Below, one piece after another: positions 1 to 11,717 of a stretch of DNA of 64,000 nt (its first letter is position 1; every line of letters starts with the position of its first letter). Origin of the DNA: Berghia stephanieae (Eukaryota > Mollusca > Gastropoda > Nudibranchia > Aeolidiidae). The stretch lies in contig CM067454.1 in NCBI GenBank assembly GCA_034508935.3, forward strand, positions 39,467,785 to 39,531,784. Direction: 5' to 3'. The position numbers and the translations under genes were made by a program. The notes beneath the pieces are model-generated. The model did no database searches, was not told where the DNA came from, and saw only the letters and a program-made list of their open reading frames with translations.

Positions 1-23
1 AGAACGGTTCGAGTTGGGGGATA

Positions 24-1310
24 TGTAATAGAATGACCATTCTATCTAATGTTATTTGATTTTGTACTCTATTACTCTTTACTACTTGTCGCTACCATCA
101 CTATTTAATTGTATGCAAGTAATGTAAGACTGTGTGCCTCTGTGGTTGATATCAACATTCCTTTACTCGTGTGTGTTACTATGACCAATAGTACACTGTG
201 TGTTGTGTGTTAAGCCCTTACACAGGTAGTCTCTCGATGTATTACTATTTTTATCTTTGGCTGGGTGTGACTTCTGGCCTGATACTATATTTTTGTGTGC
301 TTTCTTTCATCACTTCACATCGTTATAACTTCATTTTAACAACTATGATCATTTACAAATTTCTATCACTAATTCTGGCAAATCATAGCTTTTTAGCCAC
401 ATACCTTGTGTCATCTAAATCTACTTTGTTCTTCTGTATACTTAATAATTGCTACTTAAATATTTCATACAGCCATAACGTTAACGCCTTTCATTACTAA
501 TTACGAGCTAAACATTTACTCTTTAACTCTGCAGTTCACAATGATTGATTCTTTAGCATAACTCTTTAGTTTAGACTTATTCGTTCCTTCATACATGTCC
601 CATGTTATTTGCATCAATTTGTTTAAATCATGAAGATGCACACAACTCGATCGAGTTTACTCACTTCAGTCTACGCATCACTTTACCTGGACCAGTGACG
701 TAGGTGCTTTCCCTGACGTCCGCGCTAAATCTATTTTTAACTGCTATAGCTAATATTATGAGATTATTCTATTCTTGATTCTTTTCATTCATTCATTGAT
801 CCATTCATTGCTACACGCCTATAGAATATGATACAAAAGATGATCTGTTCCATTGTTCCTGAATAAAGACTGCATCATTATACATCCTGGCCTTTGTTGT
901 TTGATCGCCTCCACTACCCTGGAGTGGATGGGTTAGGACTCGGGTAGACTATGGTGTCTCCGGACTTGACTGTGGTGTGTGCTCTTCGCTCATGAAATCA
1001 ACTCCTACTTCTACTTCTGACACATGAAGTCATGCTACTATCACTAACAGTAGTACTAAACTGTCACTTCATTGTCTCGATCTATCTTCCTCACTTGAGC
1101 ACCACCGCGCAGTTACAGTCTGGAACTCTTAAGTCGACCCCGGGACCGAATCCATCCACTCCCAGGGCCTCTACACTCTGCAATACTACTACTACCACTC
1201 GCCGGCATCAACTACCCGGTTGTCTCCATCATACGCACTCGCCGGCATCAACTACCCGGTTGTCACTGATCACACGCCGGCATCAGCTACCCGATTGTCT
1301 GACTATTACA
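24..1310 (-). mobile_element. Ty3/gypsy long terminal repeat (3' LTR of a - strand element)
   Basis: The block is bounded by TGTAATAG at 24-31 and CTATTACA at 1303-1310, the classic short inverted TG...CA ends of an LTR. It matches, in reverse orientation, the solo LTR at 46846-48306 over its whole length. Near the internal side it carries three copies of a tandem unit containing CGCCGGCATCAACTACCCGG. The integrase reading frame abuts it directly, so this is the downstream LTR of an element read on the - strand. The small open frame at 198-500 recurs in the other LTR copy but has no recognisable product. Family assignment rests on the neighbouring integrase. Confidence 0.85.
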
Positions 1311-2200
1311 AATTCGGACATGTCTCCTCAACGTGACGTTATCCTTGAGGCGTCGCAAAGCATATACATCTGTATCCGGGTGTAGTCTTTTCAGCACTTT
1401 GTGTATCTCTTCGTTGTAAGAGTGCTGCATCTTGTTTCGCCCGGTTCCATGATATTTGACTAGGACAAGGTCCCCTGGCTGGAACGTCAGAGGTTTTGCT
1501 CTCTTATCCGTATGTTTTCTTTGTTGGATTTCAGAGTGCAAAGCCTTTTCCCTTGCTCTGGCTGTATCGCGTTCTGTCTGTATGGCGTTGCCGGCTGGTG
1601 ACTGCAGGAAGAAATCCACATCTAACCGATTTTCTCTGCCAATCATCAAGCGGTGAGGGGTAAATCCAGTTGTCGAATGTGGCGTAGAGTTATATATCAT
1701 GACTAGATCGTCGAGGTGATTCGGCCACCTGTGCTGCTCTTCTTTGGCTAGACTTCTCAGTAGCTGATGCATGGTTCGGTTGAACCTCTCACATTGGCCA
1801 TTTCCCTGCGGGTGGTAAGGGCTGGTCCGACTCTTCTCCACGTTGTATCGTTTCAGGAGTTCATAAATCACGTCAGCCTCAAAACTTCTTCCTCTGTCAC
1901 TGTGTACTCTTTCTGGTATGCCGTATCGAGTGAACCAGTGTTTTATGAGGGCGTCTGCAACGGTAGATGCTTTCTGGTTTCTGGTAGGGACCGCTTGTGT
2001 GAACTTGGTGAAGACGTCCGTAATTACAAGAACATCTTCTATGCCACTTGACGCCATCTCAAGTTTGGTGAAGTCGATTGCCACAATCTCCATAGGTCGC
2101 GTGGCCGATATGTGAGCCGATGGCGTATGGATCGTCTGAGGGCGTGAGATTAGACATCGTTGGCAATTTTTCAAATGGTCTTTGATGTGTTTAGAAAAAA
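1287..2200 (-). mobile_element. Ty3/gypsy pol fragment: integrase
   Basis: The open frame reads as the integrase end of a gypsy Pol protein. It holds part of the HHCC zinc finger (HIKDHLKNCQRC), then a catalytic core with the aspartate in VAIDFTK, the aspartate in HSDRGRSF and the glutamate in GNGQCERFNR, and a C-terminal basic region ending just inside the LTR. Integrase inserts the cDNA copy into the host chromosome. No gag, protease, reverse transcriptase or upstream LTR is visible here. The recognisable part ends near an A-rich stretch and a foldback element. Treated as a fossil: partial and broken, but fairly young by its similarity to the solo LTR elsewhere in the window. Confidence 0.85.
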
Positions 2201-2226
2201 AAAAAAACAAAAAAAAAAATAAAAAC

Positions 2227-2797
2227 AAACAAATACACGTCATCCTATTACCCATTTTGATCCAGTTTTAATGGCGTAAAGAATAAATATTTAACTTCTA
2301 CAGATAAACTGCTTCATTATCCACTAGTAACTCTTATTGTTCCTATACATAGTCTATCACTATCATTGTCACAGTAAAGGTTGTTCACAATTATCTTATT
2401 AAATTTTATTTTATTAAGAACTGAATTCATCTCACTCCAGTTATATTTCGGTAGGCTTAGATAAACTTTACCTTCTAATATTAGATCGTCTTTCCTTTTA
2501 TAGCCTTCCCTCGAATTAATTTCTAATTAGTGAATACTTTTCGTTCTACATTCTGTCACGTAGCCACTTAGTATAAAAGCTGATCGGTCTAACATTCTAC
2601 ACTCACTTCTCTCCACAATCTATGCCGGACGGCCAGTCGCTCCATTCCTTATATATACTGGAAGATTTTTATCTTTTGGGACTTTGTACTAGTGGATAAT
2701 GAAGCAGTTTATCTGTAGAAGTAGAAGTTAAATATTCATTCTTTACGCGATTTAAAACTGGATCAAAATGGGTAATAGGATGACGTGTATTTGTTTT
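2227..2797. mobile_element. Foldback/MITE-like element with ~105 bp inverted ends
   Basis: The left arm (about 2227-2332) begins CAAACAAATACACGTCATCC and returns as its reverse complement at about 2690-2797, with only a few differences. The centre of about 350 bp is unique and has no convincing reading frame. The outer flanks are A-rich on the left and T-rich on the right, so a target duplication cannot be read. It sits at the inner edge of the gypsy fragment. The superfamily is not recognised. Confidence 0.7.
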
Positions 2798-2809
2798 TTT
2801 TTTTTTTGT

Positions 2810-4127
2810 ATGTTTTAAAGAAGCAAATAAAGAGATTTTTTTTCAAATTTGGTTTTGGTGAGATTTGCGATACCTCAATTCGTACAATACTTGCCTCTCA
2901 AGCAAAGGGACGTTAATCATAAATAATCGGTTGGCTAGGCCTTTATGGTGTGTGTGGCAGAAAGTACTTTATTTCAGACTAGCATTCTATCTAAAGGGTA
3001 GCAGTTCATTCAGTAACACAGAAATCAGGATACAGTCATGTGTCATATAACTTAAGGCGCTAAAAGACTTTGTGATGGTAGGGAGTTTAGGGCACAAAAA
3101 ATACACCTGCTGGGCACAAGGAAAGTACTCTACAGCAAATGTATATATCGATACCCTCCTAATAACATACAAAGAGACGATTTACAGTGGAAAAATCATC
3201 CCCCATTATAGGAATAATACATTTAACTGCACCCTTTCGGTTAAGGATCCCAGAGAGGGCCATGGCAAAACCAAGCAATATAATTACCAGACAAGTCCAT
3301 AAAGTAGAATGGAAGTAAAAACAGACGTTGTGGAAGTAAAAACATGATGTCTTGGGGTTATAGGGGTTTCTTAAGAGGTTGATTTACTATTTTATGCTGC
3401 TAATTACGAACATTGTGCTTATCATTCATGATTTCATGTTGAATTTTGAGATGGAAATATTGACTTTACCAAAAAGTTAAGATGATTTTTTAATTCAGCA
3501 GGTCCGGTTTCCTATATCATGTGATGATTTTCTTCTATCTCCATTATTTTGAGAGATATTAAATCTTTTATACATTTTGATCGCGATTATAGCTATTTTT
3601 CTGCCAACATGCAAAATTGCGTGTTTCCTGATGTTCACTTCTTTATTTTTCAAAGACCATTTAAAGAAAATGTCTGAAACAAATTGGATCTCTTCCCTGG
3701 AGTACTCTCTACTTGTTGGCGTGAATTAAATGTCATTTTGTATGATCATTATGTTAATGCTATTTCATCATACTGGAGGCCGAAACATAATTTACTTTCG
3801 CGAGTGCTTTGGGGGAATTTCAACAGACTGTAGATTTAGGAAAAAAATTGTGTCTGGTTCAAATCTTGTCATATTTTATTTACCTAGTCACTGTGCTTTA
3901 AAAATGTGTTTCACAAGTATGATAATTTTTTTTAGTGGTTAGTTACATGACGTCAAAGTTGGAACATTTTCTTACATCATTTGGCAAGCAAAAAAATTCT
4001 AAGTTCTTGAAAAATGAATTTGCTCTCAATTTCTTATTTATGTATGGATTTTCAAAATTTAAAAAGTGTTTACCATGACTATCAAAATGCTTTATGAATA
4101 TAGTAGGAAAAATCAATTTTAAATATT
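2810..4127. other. AT-rich sequence without a supported gene
   Basis: Only short chance frames are seen on both strands. No splice-bounded exon, RNA gene or clear repeat could be supported. If the - strand exon at 4128-4259 is real, its 3' untranslated region would lie in the right part of this stretch. Confidence 0.4.
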
Positions 4128-4259
4128 TTACAATTGTCTCTTGTTGTACCCGCTGTCTGTATCAGAGTCTCCATGTTTACTTTTCTTCTGCTTTTTCGTT
4201 TTTTTCTCTTTCTTCTGATTCTTGATTTTTTTCTCTTGTACTGCTTTCTGTTGGTCTAA
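4128..4259 (-). CDS. Candidate last coding exon of an unrecognised host gene (Lys-rich tail)
   Basis: Read on the - strand, a pyrimidine-rich tract ending in TTTTCAG precedes 43 codons and a stop. The peptide starts LDQQKAVQEKKIKNQKK, continues as a lysine-rich run, and ends SGYNKRQL. Such tails are common in nuclear or nucleolar proteins, but no family is recognised. The exon enters in phase 0, which agrees with the phase 0 exit of the exon at 11671-11717, so the two may be consecutive. The 6.4 kb transposon at 5159-11602 would then lie in the last intron. It could also be a chance frame in low-complexity sequence; the strong acceptor argues against that. Confidence 0.4.
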   Translation of the reverse strand, partial: LDQQKAVQEKKIKNQKKEKKTKKQKKSKHGDSDTDSGYNKRQL

Positions 4260-5158
4260 CTGAAAAGTAAAAACACCCCCTAAAAATGGGTTTTTAATTG
4301 AAAAGATAAAAGTTATATAAATATCAAACTTCAAACAGCAAACCGTTTATACATGTTATAGTGCACCTTAATTTCAATGAAGTCCATGGGACTGGATGTC
4401 AATATTCAAGATAACCAAGATTTGTTGAATTCAAGGTGTCACTTTGACATGAATACTCACGTGATATAATATTGTAAGTTCTTAAAGTTAGAAAAAATAC
4501 AGTTTTGCCAATTCAGGGAGCAAAATTTACAGAACTTTTATGCAAACACATCAACCTACCCCAATCTGAACACTGAACTTCAGTAAAAAGACATTATGTA
4601 CTTCCTTTTCAATAAATGGCATGACATTAGAGTTAAGGACAACAAAAGATCAAGTGTGATTTTTCTTCAATACTTTTATCTTGGTGCACACTGGATAGAG
4701 ATTTCTTATCCTTTCATCTGCATTTTTGGCCAAATTGGGACCTAAAATTTGCCAAAAAAGACCCCCAAAATTTGCCAAAAAGACCAAAATTTGCCGCACT
4801 TTGGGTCCTTATTTGAAGAATTTTTGACGAAACGATCCATGACTGAAGTTGGAAGAAGTGACTCGATTTATTTGACTTGAGAAATGGAATGACTGTGCAT
4901 AGCGTTGTTACAAAGATTTTAATGGATCATTAGGTATCCGTAGAGAGTAGCTTCCCTTGGTTTCGGCCCAGACAAAGCTGCAACACATTCCTCAAGTTTC
5001 GCACTTTTTTTTCTTCTTTATTTTGATTTCGCTCCTTTTTTTCCCCAAAAATTTGCCACGCGATTTGCCAATTATCCCAAAATCTGCTCATCTTCCATAA
5101 GATTGAGCTTTTGGTTTCCGCTCGCCCACTGATTGGAAAATATATGGCAGGTTTTTAC
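4260..5158. other. Presumed intron sequence, no gene seen
   Basis: AT-rich sequence with a short local repetition of AAAATTTGCCAAAAA at about 4745-4800. Nothing coding is visible. It would be the last intron of the - strand gene ending at 4128. Confidence 0.3.
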
Positions 5159-6253
5159 TAGGTATCCCAAACTAAAATTTCAACTGCAGAAAACTGCTGT
5201 TATTTTGAATTGAACAAATACAGATTGTCAAACCATGAACAACAGTCTTTAAATGATTAAAATCGGACAACAAATAAAAAAGTTACGAATTTTTTATTTA
5301 TTTAATAACTTGTAATTTTCGTACACCAACAGAACATGCTACCAAACAGCAAGTTTAAGGTGCATCAAAACAAACAAAATAATAACAAAATTGAACAATT
5401 TGCAAGCAATCGCAAGCCATGGACATAGATAATAAGAAAAATACTCAAACAAATATTCACCTAGTATAATTCAGTTACTATACAGCATCAAAATCAAGAA
5501 AAAACATGACCCGCGTGAAAATAATTTCACCGAAATCGCCAGATGTACCATCTTCGGCACTTTGCAGACTCGTCAGTAATCTAAATTAAGGCATGAAACT
5601 TATCTGAGCCTTAGAACTGGCACCAGACAGTAAGCCCAATTTTTTTCAGAGAGATAGAGGCAATAATTACTGAGATTTTACGTCTCAAAATTCGAAAAAA
5701 GGCCGAAATCGCCAAAGGAAGACATTTTGAGAAATAAACAGTGTTTCCGCTACAAAAAATTTAAATGATGAGATATGGCTATGAAACTTCACATACAAAT
5801 GATTTGAGGGATGGGGAATCCAAATTTTATGTCCTTTTCACAATAAGAATGACAAAAACAGAGTTATGAGAAGAAATCAAGATTTAAGCTCTCGAAAATC
5901 AACAGAAATATATGTCAAAAAGGGGGAAAAGTCAAAAATTCATACCACGACCTAACACAATAATGGAAGTTAATGCTGCACCTACTGGTGGCGCACAGTC
6001 GATCAAATAAAATAAATAAATAAAAACATTAGACAAAAAAGTCAGTACACAAAAGCATACAATATCCAATGCAACCCACGAACATGAAAATTTATACCTA
6101 TCCATAAGTACATATTTTGAGACACCTCAACAATCAACCTAAAATTCAACGCCCTGCCCTAACACATTTTAGTTTATATAACTAAGGCAACGGTATAAGG
6201 ACACGCTTTAATGCATATAAATGCACAGACACCGGGCAAACCTATCTTAGCGC

Positions 6254-6745
6254 TCTTGTTACTCATCATGTTGAGCGTCAGCAAGATGGCTTTATATTAT
6301 TTCAACATTTTTAACACGCCTGAGTGTACTTAAACACTTTAATATGTTTGTTTACCCGGAAGTTCATATTCATACAGGGAGTCCAATATAATATCTAATA
6401 ACAGATTATACATACGCGGACTCTGGAAGCTGATCATATCCACATAGCCTATAAATGATAAAGATTAATTTAAACACGGACTATAATATTGCTATTATGG
6501 TCTAATAGCCCAACATCAGTATGAGTATAAGGGTTATCATTGGCTCTCCACTATACACATTTTAAATGCATCTATAAAATGTTTAAATAGAAATAGACAT
6601 TATATTGGACTCCCTTATTGTATGAATACGAACTTCCAGGTAAAACAAACATATTAAAGTGTTTAAGTACACTCAGACGTGTTAAAAATGTTGAAATAAT
6701 AGAAAGCCATCTTGCTTGACGCTAAACATGATGAGTAAATAAAAC
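6254..6745. repeat. Foldback with ~145 bp arms inside the transposon
   Basis: The arm at about 6254-6400 (containing AGTGTACTTAAACACTTTAA) returns inverted at about 6600-6745, around a unique centre of about 200 bp. It is probably a nested MITE inserted in the larger transposon or part of its non-coding end. No target duplication could be fixed. Confidence 0.65.
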
Positions 6746-6899
6746 ATATGTAATAATCAGAAAAGCTACATGATAGGTACATAATTATGAGAAACAACAA
6801 TTGTTTAAACAAAGCATGTCACTGATCAAATGTAAAGTGATGGAAATAGATACATAATTTCATTAATCAATATAATGTAAATGTTGCTACTCGAAGCGA

Positions 6900-7130
6900 T
6901 AAATAATGTGAAATTGAATGTAAGCTTCAATTTAATTATAAAAACAGATAGAAGAATGGATGTTTCGTGTTTCCCCTTTACCAACAAACGCATTCAACTT
7001 AACGGCACTACCACATCATCTATACTGTTTGGTTCATCCTGTTTGTTGACAAAGGAGAAACCTGAAACGTCCATTCTATCTGGTTTTGTAATTAAACTGA
7101 AGCTTGAATTTAATCTCATAGTGTTATTCA
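6900..7130. repeat. Imperfect inverted repeat (hairpin) with ~50 bp arms
   Basis: The left arm contains AAGCTTCAATTTAATTATAA then AGATAGAAGAATGGATGTTTC. The right arm carries GAAACGTCCATTCTATCTGG then AATTAAACTGAAGCTTGAAT. The open frame over it at 6881-7165 is a by-product of the hairpin and not a gene. Confidence 0.5.
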
Positions 7131-7249
7131 ATCAACATCAGAATCTGAAACCCTTCTTCGTTTGACAGCAGTTGACAAAAAAGATGCTTCTGCCTCATCA
7201 TCAGTAATCATCCTTAACAAATAAATTTCTCAAAAATAACATCAATCTT

Positions 7250-7900
7250 TTTGACATAAGAGGGGAATGACCCATAAGGAATTTTACTTTTCATCAACTC
7301 CCAGTATGGCCCAGTGATAGATTAAACAGTGAAATAGCAGCAACTAAATAAATTACCCTACTATCCCTCAAATCTGCAACAATACTTTGAAGCTTTAAAT
7401 TGTCACCTGAAACTTCATTTTCTAGAAAATCAAGAACATGTTTATGATGGTACAAAAGAGCATGAGCATTTTCAAATATATTATTGAAACGATTACTTCT
7501 AAAACTGCAAAACTGAGACTTAATATTATTAGCTTCAGAATAATTTAGCCATTCTTCCCTTGCCCCATTTTTCTCATCCCCCCGAGGTCCCAATACTTCT
7601 GCAGTTAGTTTTATAGCACGTAAGGCTGCACTTTCTTTACCAATACTAGACTGAAAATGATTAAACTTTTGCTGACTGTCCCTCCCAAGTGAACCCCCCA
7701 CTTTAATTACATCCCTCTCAAATTCTAACACAGCACTCTCAACAGCTTTAGATAGACCAAGCAAAAAATGCGCGTTACAATACAAAAAATGTGTACATAG
7801 ACCGTCTATATTCCTCATCATGCAAAACACTCTTACGCCATTCATGAATTTTTTTATTTAAAAGTTTCATATTTGCCGCTCTATCGGACATAAGTTTTGT
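7250..7900 (-). pseudogene. Transposase-like catalytic region (decayed)
   Basis: On the - strand, a frame with TKLMSDRAANMKLLNKK (about 7900-7850) gives way, after a frame change, to a frame holding FLYCNAHFLLGLSKAVESA and a further 150 or so residues ending FNLSLGHTGS. SDRA and CNAHFLLG resemble the spacing of catalytic and structural motifs in RNase H-fold transposases of animal DNA transposons. I recall similar proteins annotated as uncharacterised in invertebrates but cannot name the superfamily. The frame change near 7845 shows it is not intact. It probably continues the same product as the frames at 7931-9051. Confidence 0.5.
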
Positions 7901-7930
7901 TCTTTAATTTTAAATTAAAAATTTCTTTCT

Positions 7931-9051
7931 TTAAAATATTACATTCTGATGAATCGACTTTATAGATGAAAACAATTTTTTGGAAGAGACAGACTTTGAT
8001 AATCTTCTAACATGGTCAACATTAACAATTGTGGAAGAAAGTGGGATGTGGGACTCTGAAAAAGATTCTGGCAATAAAACAGAAGTGATCAATGCAGGGG
8101 TACATTCAGGTTTGGCTGGATTCTGAGTAGAAACAGACGTAGAGGGTAGAGGGGTAGAACCAAAAGTGAATGACGATGATGGTAGTGGTGCTGAACATGA
8201 ATCAGGTGTGGACACATTCCGAGAATTAATATTCGTGGAGAGATGAGGGGTAGAACCAGATACAGTAGAAATGCAGGACGATGGTGGTGGTGGCGGTGAG
8301 CTGAGAATCTTAGTAGAAGTAGAAGGTTGACTTGATGATGGTAGTACAGATGAAGGAAATAAAACGGTTGGCTGAGGACTCAGTGCTGGCCAGTCAACAG
8401 TAGACGACGGTGGTGGTGAGCTGAGAATCTTAGTAGAAGTAGAAGGTTGACTTGATGATGGTAGTACAGATGAAGGAAATAAAACGGTTGGCTGAGGACT
8501 CAGTGCTGGCCAGTCAACAGTAGATGACAGTGGGGGTGGTGGTGGTGGCGATGACGAGGGTGGCTTTGTGGCTGTGGCAGGAGGAGAGTTTAGCTGAATT
8601 TCCGTCAGATGACAGGGAAAGAAGGGTTTCCTGAGCCATGCCTGAAGTGCTGCTGGGTCCCTGCTGATATTTTTTATCAGCTTCCCCTTCTTTGTTTCTG
8701 CAGCGAGATACATGCCTCGCAACTTCTCTCTCGTGCAAATTACAGGAGAAGACGATATGTCTCCTAGAAATTTATGGAAGTCTCCATAAGTATGTCCATG
8801 TTTCAGGAGAAAATTGCCGAGGTCCACAGCAATTTCCTTGACACAACAGTCTTTTTAAAATTGTTCTTCTCCAATGTCATGTCTACACCAATGGCATTGA
8901 GGACATCACTGAGGTGGTGAAGATCCACAGGTGCATTCAAAAACGTTTTATCTTTCCCTTTTGCCGCCTTCACCACCTTCAAAATTATTCGCCAGATACT
9001 ATTGACAGGATAACTTGAGTCTGGACTTAACATGGAGAACCATTGTTCCAC
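7931..9051 (-). pseudogene. N-terminal and Pro/Ser-rich linker part of the transposase-like gene
   Basis: A splice-acceptor-like TTCTAG precedes GTGGAACAATGG at 9051, giving VEQWFSMLSPDSSYPVNS and on to LEKNNFKKTVV. A one-base shift near 8815-8830 then moves the reading to VDLGNFLLKHGHTYGDFHKF (8827 down). That frame continues into about 190 residues rich in Pro, Ser and Thr before ending at 7931. The Pro/Ser stretch contains an in-frame 120 bp duplication. The order (globular part, flexible linker, catalytic region downstream) suggests one long transposase broken by frameshifts. Confidence 0.5.
8290..8529 (-). repeat. In-frame 120 bp tandem duplication in the Pro/Ser linker
   Basis: Two adjacent units of exactly 120 bp (40 codons) are almost identical, e.g. 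8341-8400 equals 8461-8520. The near identity means the duplication is recent compared with the decay of the surrounding gene. Confidence 0.85.
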
Positions 9052-9707
9052 CTAGAAGGGAAAAAATAACCAGAAAATATTGAAGGGCTTATAACTAATG
9101 CATTAGTATATTAGAACAGAAAAAAAAATAGAACCTTATACAAAAAGATAACCCTTGATAATACATCAGAATCCAACAAGTTTAAAAAAGATAAGGATTA
9201 GGTATGAAAAAATTAATATACTTTGCTCGAGAGAGGAACACAGGGATGGTTTAGAATTTAATTGTATTCCATAGCAAACATCTAGTCTTGTCTAACCTAG
9301 TAAAGACCTTTTCAACTAGTGCTATTATACCAACAGCACATGGCCCATTGCTAATTGCTGACTGTTGCAGGCATGCTTAAATTATATCATAAAAAGAGCC
9401 ATAAACACGTCTTTTACTTGTCTATGTCACTCAGTCACTTGTAACTACAAACCCAAATAAACTCAACCATACCTGTTAACAATAAAATCTACTGGCAACC
9501 ATCATGAACTTATATGAATCTGAAAGCTCCATAGCGGGACCTTGTGTTTTACAACAAAAAATCAAATCATAAGCTGGTTTAGCCTCACTGTACTGATAAT
9601 ATTAGCGCAGTAAAAAACATCAAAAACAACCAAAATATTTATCAAAAAAATATAATGGTGGCCTGTGACAACGAAAACAGATGTTCATATATTCATAGAA
9701 ACCTTAC

Positions 9708-9849
9708 CTCAGACACTGTCGTTTTGGCTTCAAAGCGCAGATGATAAAGCTGGACAAACAGGTGTCACTTGCACAGGTGGGAGTGCAGGTCTACGACCTT
9801 TCTCCCTTCATCAAAAATGAAGCCCTGAGACGACTCATTTGTTCGTCAT
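9708..9849 (-). pseudogene. Probable upstream exon of the transposase-like gene
   Basis: On the - strand, TTTTCAG precedes the block at 9849 and a good donor (GAG then gtaagg) follows at 9708. The frame ending LRFEAKTTVSE joins in phase to VEQWFSML of the exon at 9051, but it contains one stop, so the exon is decayed. A possible still earlier exon starts MDMDLLELC near 10899-10870 and ends in gtaagt. Confidence 0.35.
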
Positions 9850-10592
9850 CTGAAAATGGAGAATTAAAATGTTCAAACTTATTTGAGATGTGATAATAAA
9901 TAGTTTCTATACACCGCCTTACCCCGTATTTCAACAAGCTCAACGCGCTAAATGATTACTCATTACCATCAACACTATCTATCAAAACTCAACTGTCAAA
10001 TTCAAATAGGCAGGATTCAAGAATTTAATATAAATCTAAAACTTATATTATAAACAAGCAACCATCACCAAGTCAATCCCATAGCATCAAATAAAAACAA
10101 GCCTTTCTACCAAGTAGTCTATACAGTAAAAGGTTAAAAGTTAAATTTAAACTGGAGTTTGAGTCACTATATTATAATAGTAATAGTTCCATCAATCATG
10201 GCATGGGTGAAACTGGATCTTTAAAAAACGATTGAAAAACAAACAAGTTGGATACTACTCATTGATGACACCTGATGAAGAATGGAGCAATCCTGTTAAG
10301 ATTATTATTATAAGATCAAACAATGTGCACCAGATTTCGTCCCAATTGTCAATAATTTCTTAATGAATGAGCTTGACTTAATTAATCTAAATTTCAGAAA
10401 ATTGAGAAACAACTAGACTTAGACGTTGATAGTGTGATACTTTCCATTTCCTAGTACTAGTAGGACTCACAATCACAAGCACAAGTCTAGCAGTCAGGAC
10501 TGACACTGACACGACCAGTTTCTATTATTTTATTTTTCATCTAGAAGTATCAGTGATAATGACACGTTCATTCTTAGCGATCGGTGGGCTCC

Positions 10593-10617
10593 GATAATAA
10601 TAATAATAATCATGATG

Positions 10618-10697
<80 letters not shown>
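10593..10697. repeat. (TAA)n microsatellite
   Basis: About 30 uninterrupted TAA/ATA units inside the 6.4 kb transposon. The tyrosine-run reading frame on the - strand is an artefact of this repeat. Confidence 0.95.
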
Positions 10698-10699
<2 letters not shown>

Positions 10700-11670
10700 G
10701 CCTTCATGAATGAACACGAATACAAACATTATCCATTAATTCAGAAAAGTTAGTGGAGTGGAGCAAACAGTATCATGATAAGATTAAGACAAGATAGAGA
10801 AAAGCTTCGATCTACTCAAACACCGATCATAATAAAATACAAAACAATAAGATTTACTTACCACATAATTCAAGTAAGTCCATGTCCATAATTGAAACAC
10901 TTTTGACTATTCTAGATGGCTGTTTGGAAACGTTACAATACAATCGGTCTCGGTCACCGGCAGTTTTATCAACTCACGCGTCGGACGGTAGGAGAGAAAG
11001 AAAGAGAAAGCGGAAACAAAGGCTTTGCTTTTAAAGATGGCGCTATGTGTTGAATCAAGCCAGCATGCTGGATTTTTGATATTATAGCCTGCAAATGCTG
11101 CAGATTTTTATGGTGTAATTTTTTCGCCGTTTATTAACCGTTAAGAGAGTCAAATTTTCAGTCAAAAATAGGGCAAATTCAGTTAAATTTTAATAATATT
11201 TTTGTTGTGTTTATAAACGAAAAAATTACACCACACGAAAGGGCATTAAAAGGAGATTCTCCCACACTTGATTTCACAGCTGTTGGTCCGTTCAGCTTTT
11301 AGCGCGAGCAGATCTTGTGACGAGACCCGAATTTCGGTCGATCGGTACGCAGTTTTCACAGCGAAAATTTGCAATCGGATCTCTTTATGAGAGCGTTTTT
11401 GAATAGCTGTTAAAAAGTTCACATAGCTTGAATAGTTTAAATATTTAGCTCATCTTGTAGAGCAGATATTGAAATATAATATTATCCTTTTTTTTATTAA
11501 ATAAAGTTTAATTCAAGAGAGAGAGAGACAGATATTAACACCCCACTTTTTGATCGATCCCGGCAAATTCGCCTGCCACACAGCGGTAGTTTGGGATACC
11601 TATTTTTACCTTGCCTAGGTCCTTAAATATATGGAAAATCGCATCGCAACCTTGAAAATAAATGTATTAC

Positions 11671-11717
11671 CTCAATGCCACAGTGTCCAGCAAGCACCAT
11701 GGTGTTGGTTAATGGCT
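11671..11717 (-). CDS. Candidate penultimate exon of the unrecognised - strand gene
   Basis: On the - strand, ATGTAG precedes a 47 nt block that ends GGCATTGAG before gtaata. Two bases complete a codon and then PLTNTMVLAGHCGIE is read, leaving in phase 0. That phase fits the Lys-rich terminal exon at 4128-4259. The peptide looks like real protein (mixed composition, no bias) but no family is recognised. The upstream pyrimidine tract is poor, which lowers confidence. No matching earlier exon could be fixed. Confidence 0.35.

Larger units (their letters stand above)
5159..11602 (-). mobile_element. Unclassified 6.4 kb DNA transposon
   Basis: The element begins TAGGTATCCCAAACTA at 5159 and ends with the exact reverse complement at 11587-11602, a 16 bp terminal inverted repeat. 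Both sides are flanked by TTTTTAC (5152-5158 and 11603-11609), a 7 bp target-site duplication. Inside, the - strand carries a decayed, probably spliced transposase-like gene (about 10.9 kb down to 7.25 kb), two foldback segments and a (TAA)n tract. The 7 bp duplication and the TA-starting terminus do not match hAT (8 bp), P (8 bp), piggyBac (TTAA) or Tc1 (TA). Superfamily left open. Confidence 0.8.

Noticed and set aside
198-500. 100-codon hydrophobic frame, also found in the LTR near 48063-47830.
   Set aside because: Located inside the LTR of a gypsy element, with no family match. Conserved only because the LTR is conserved.
6881-7165. 94-codon frame in the transposon.
   Set aside because: Lies across the two arms of a hairpin; no domain.
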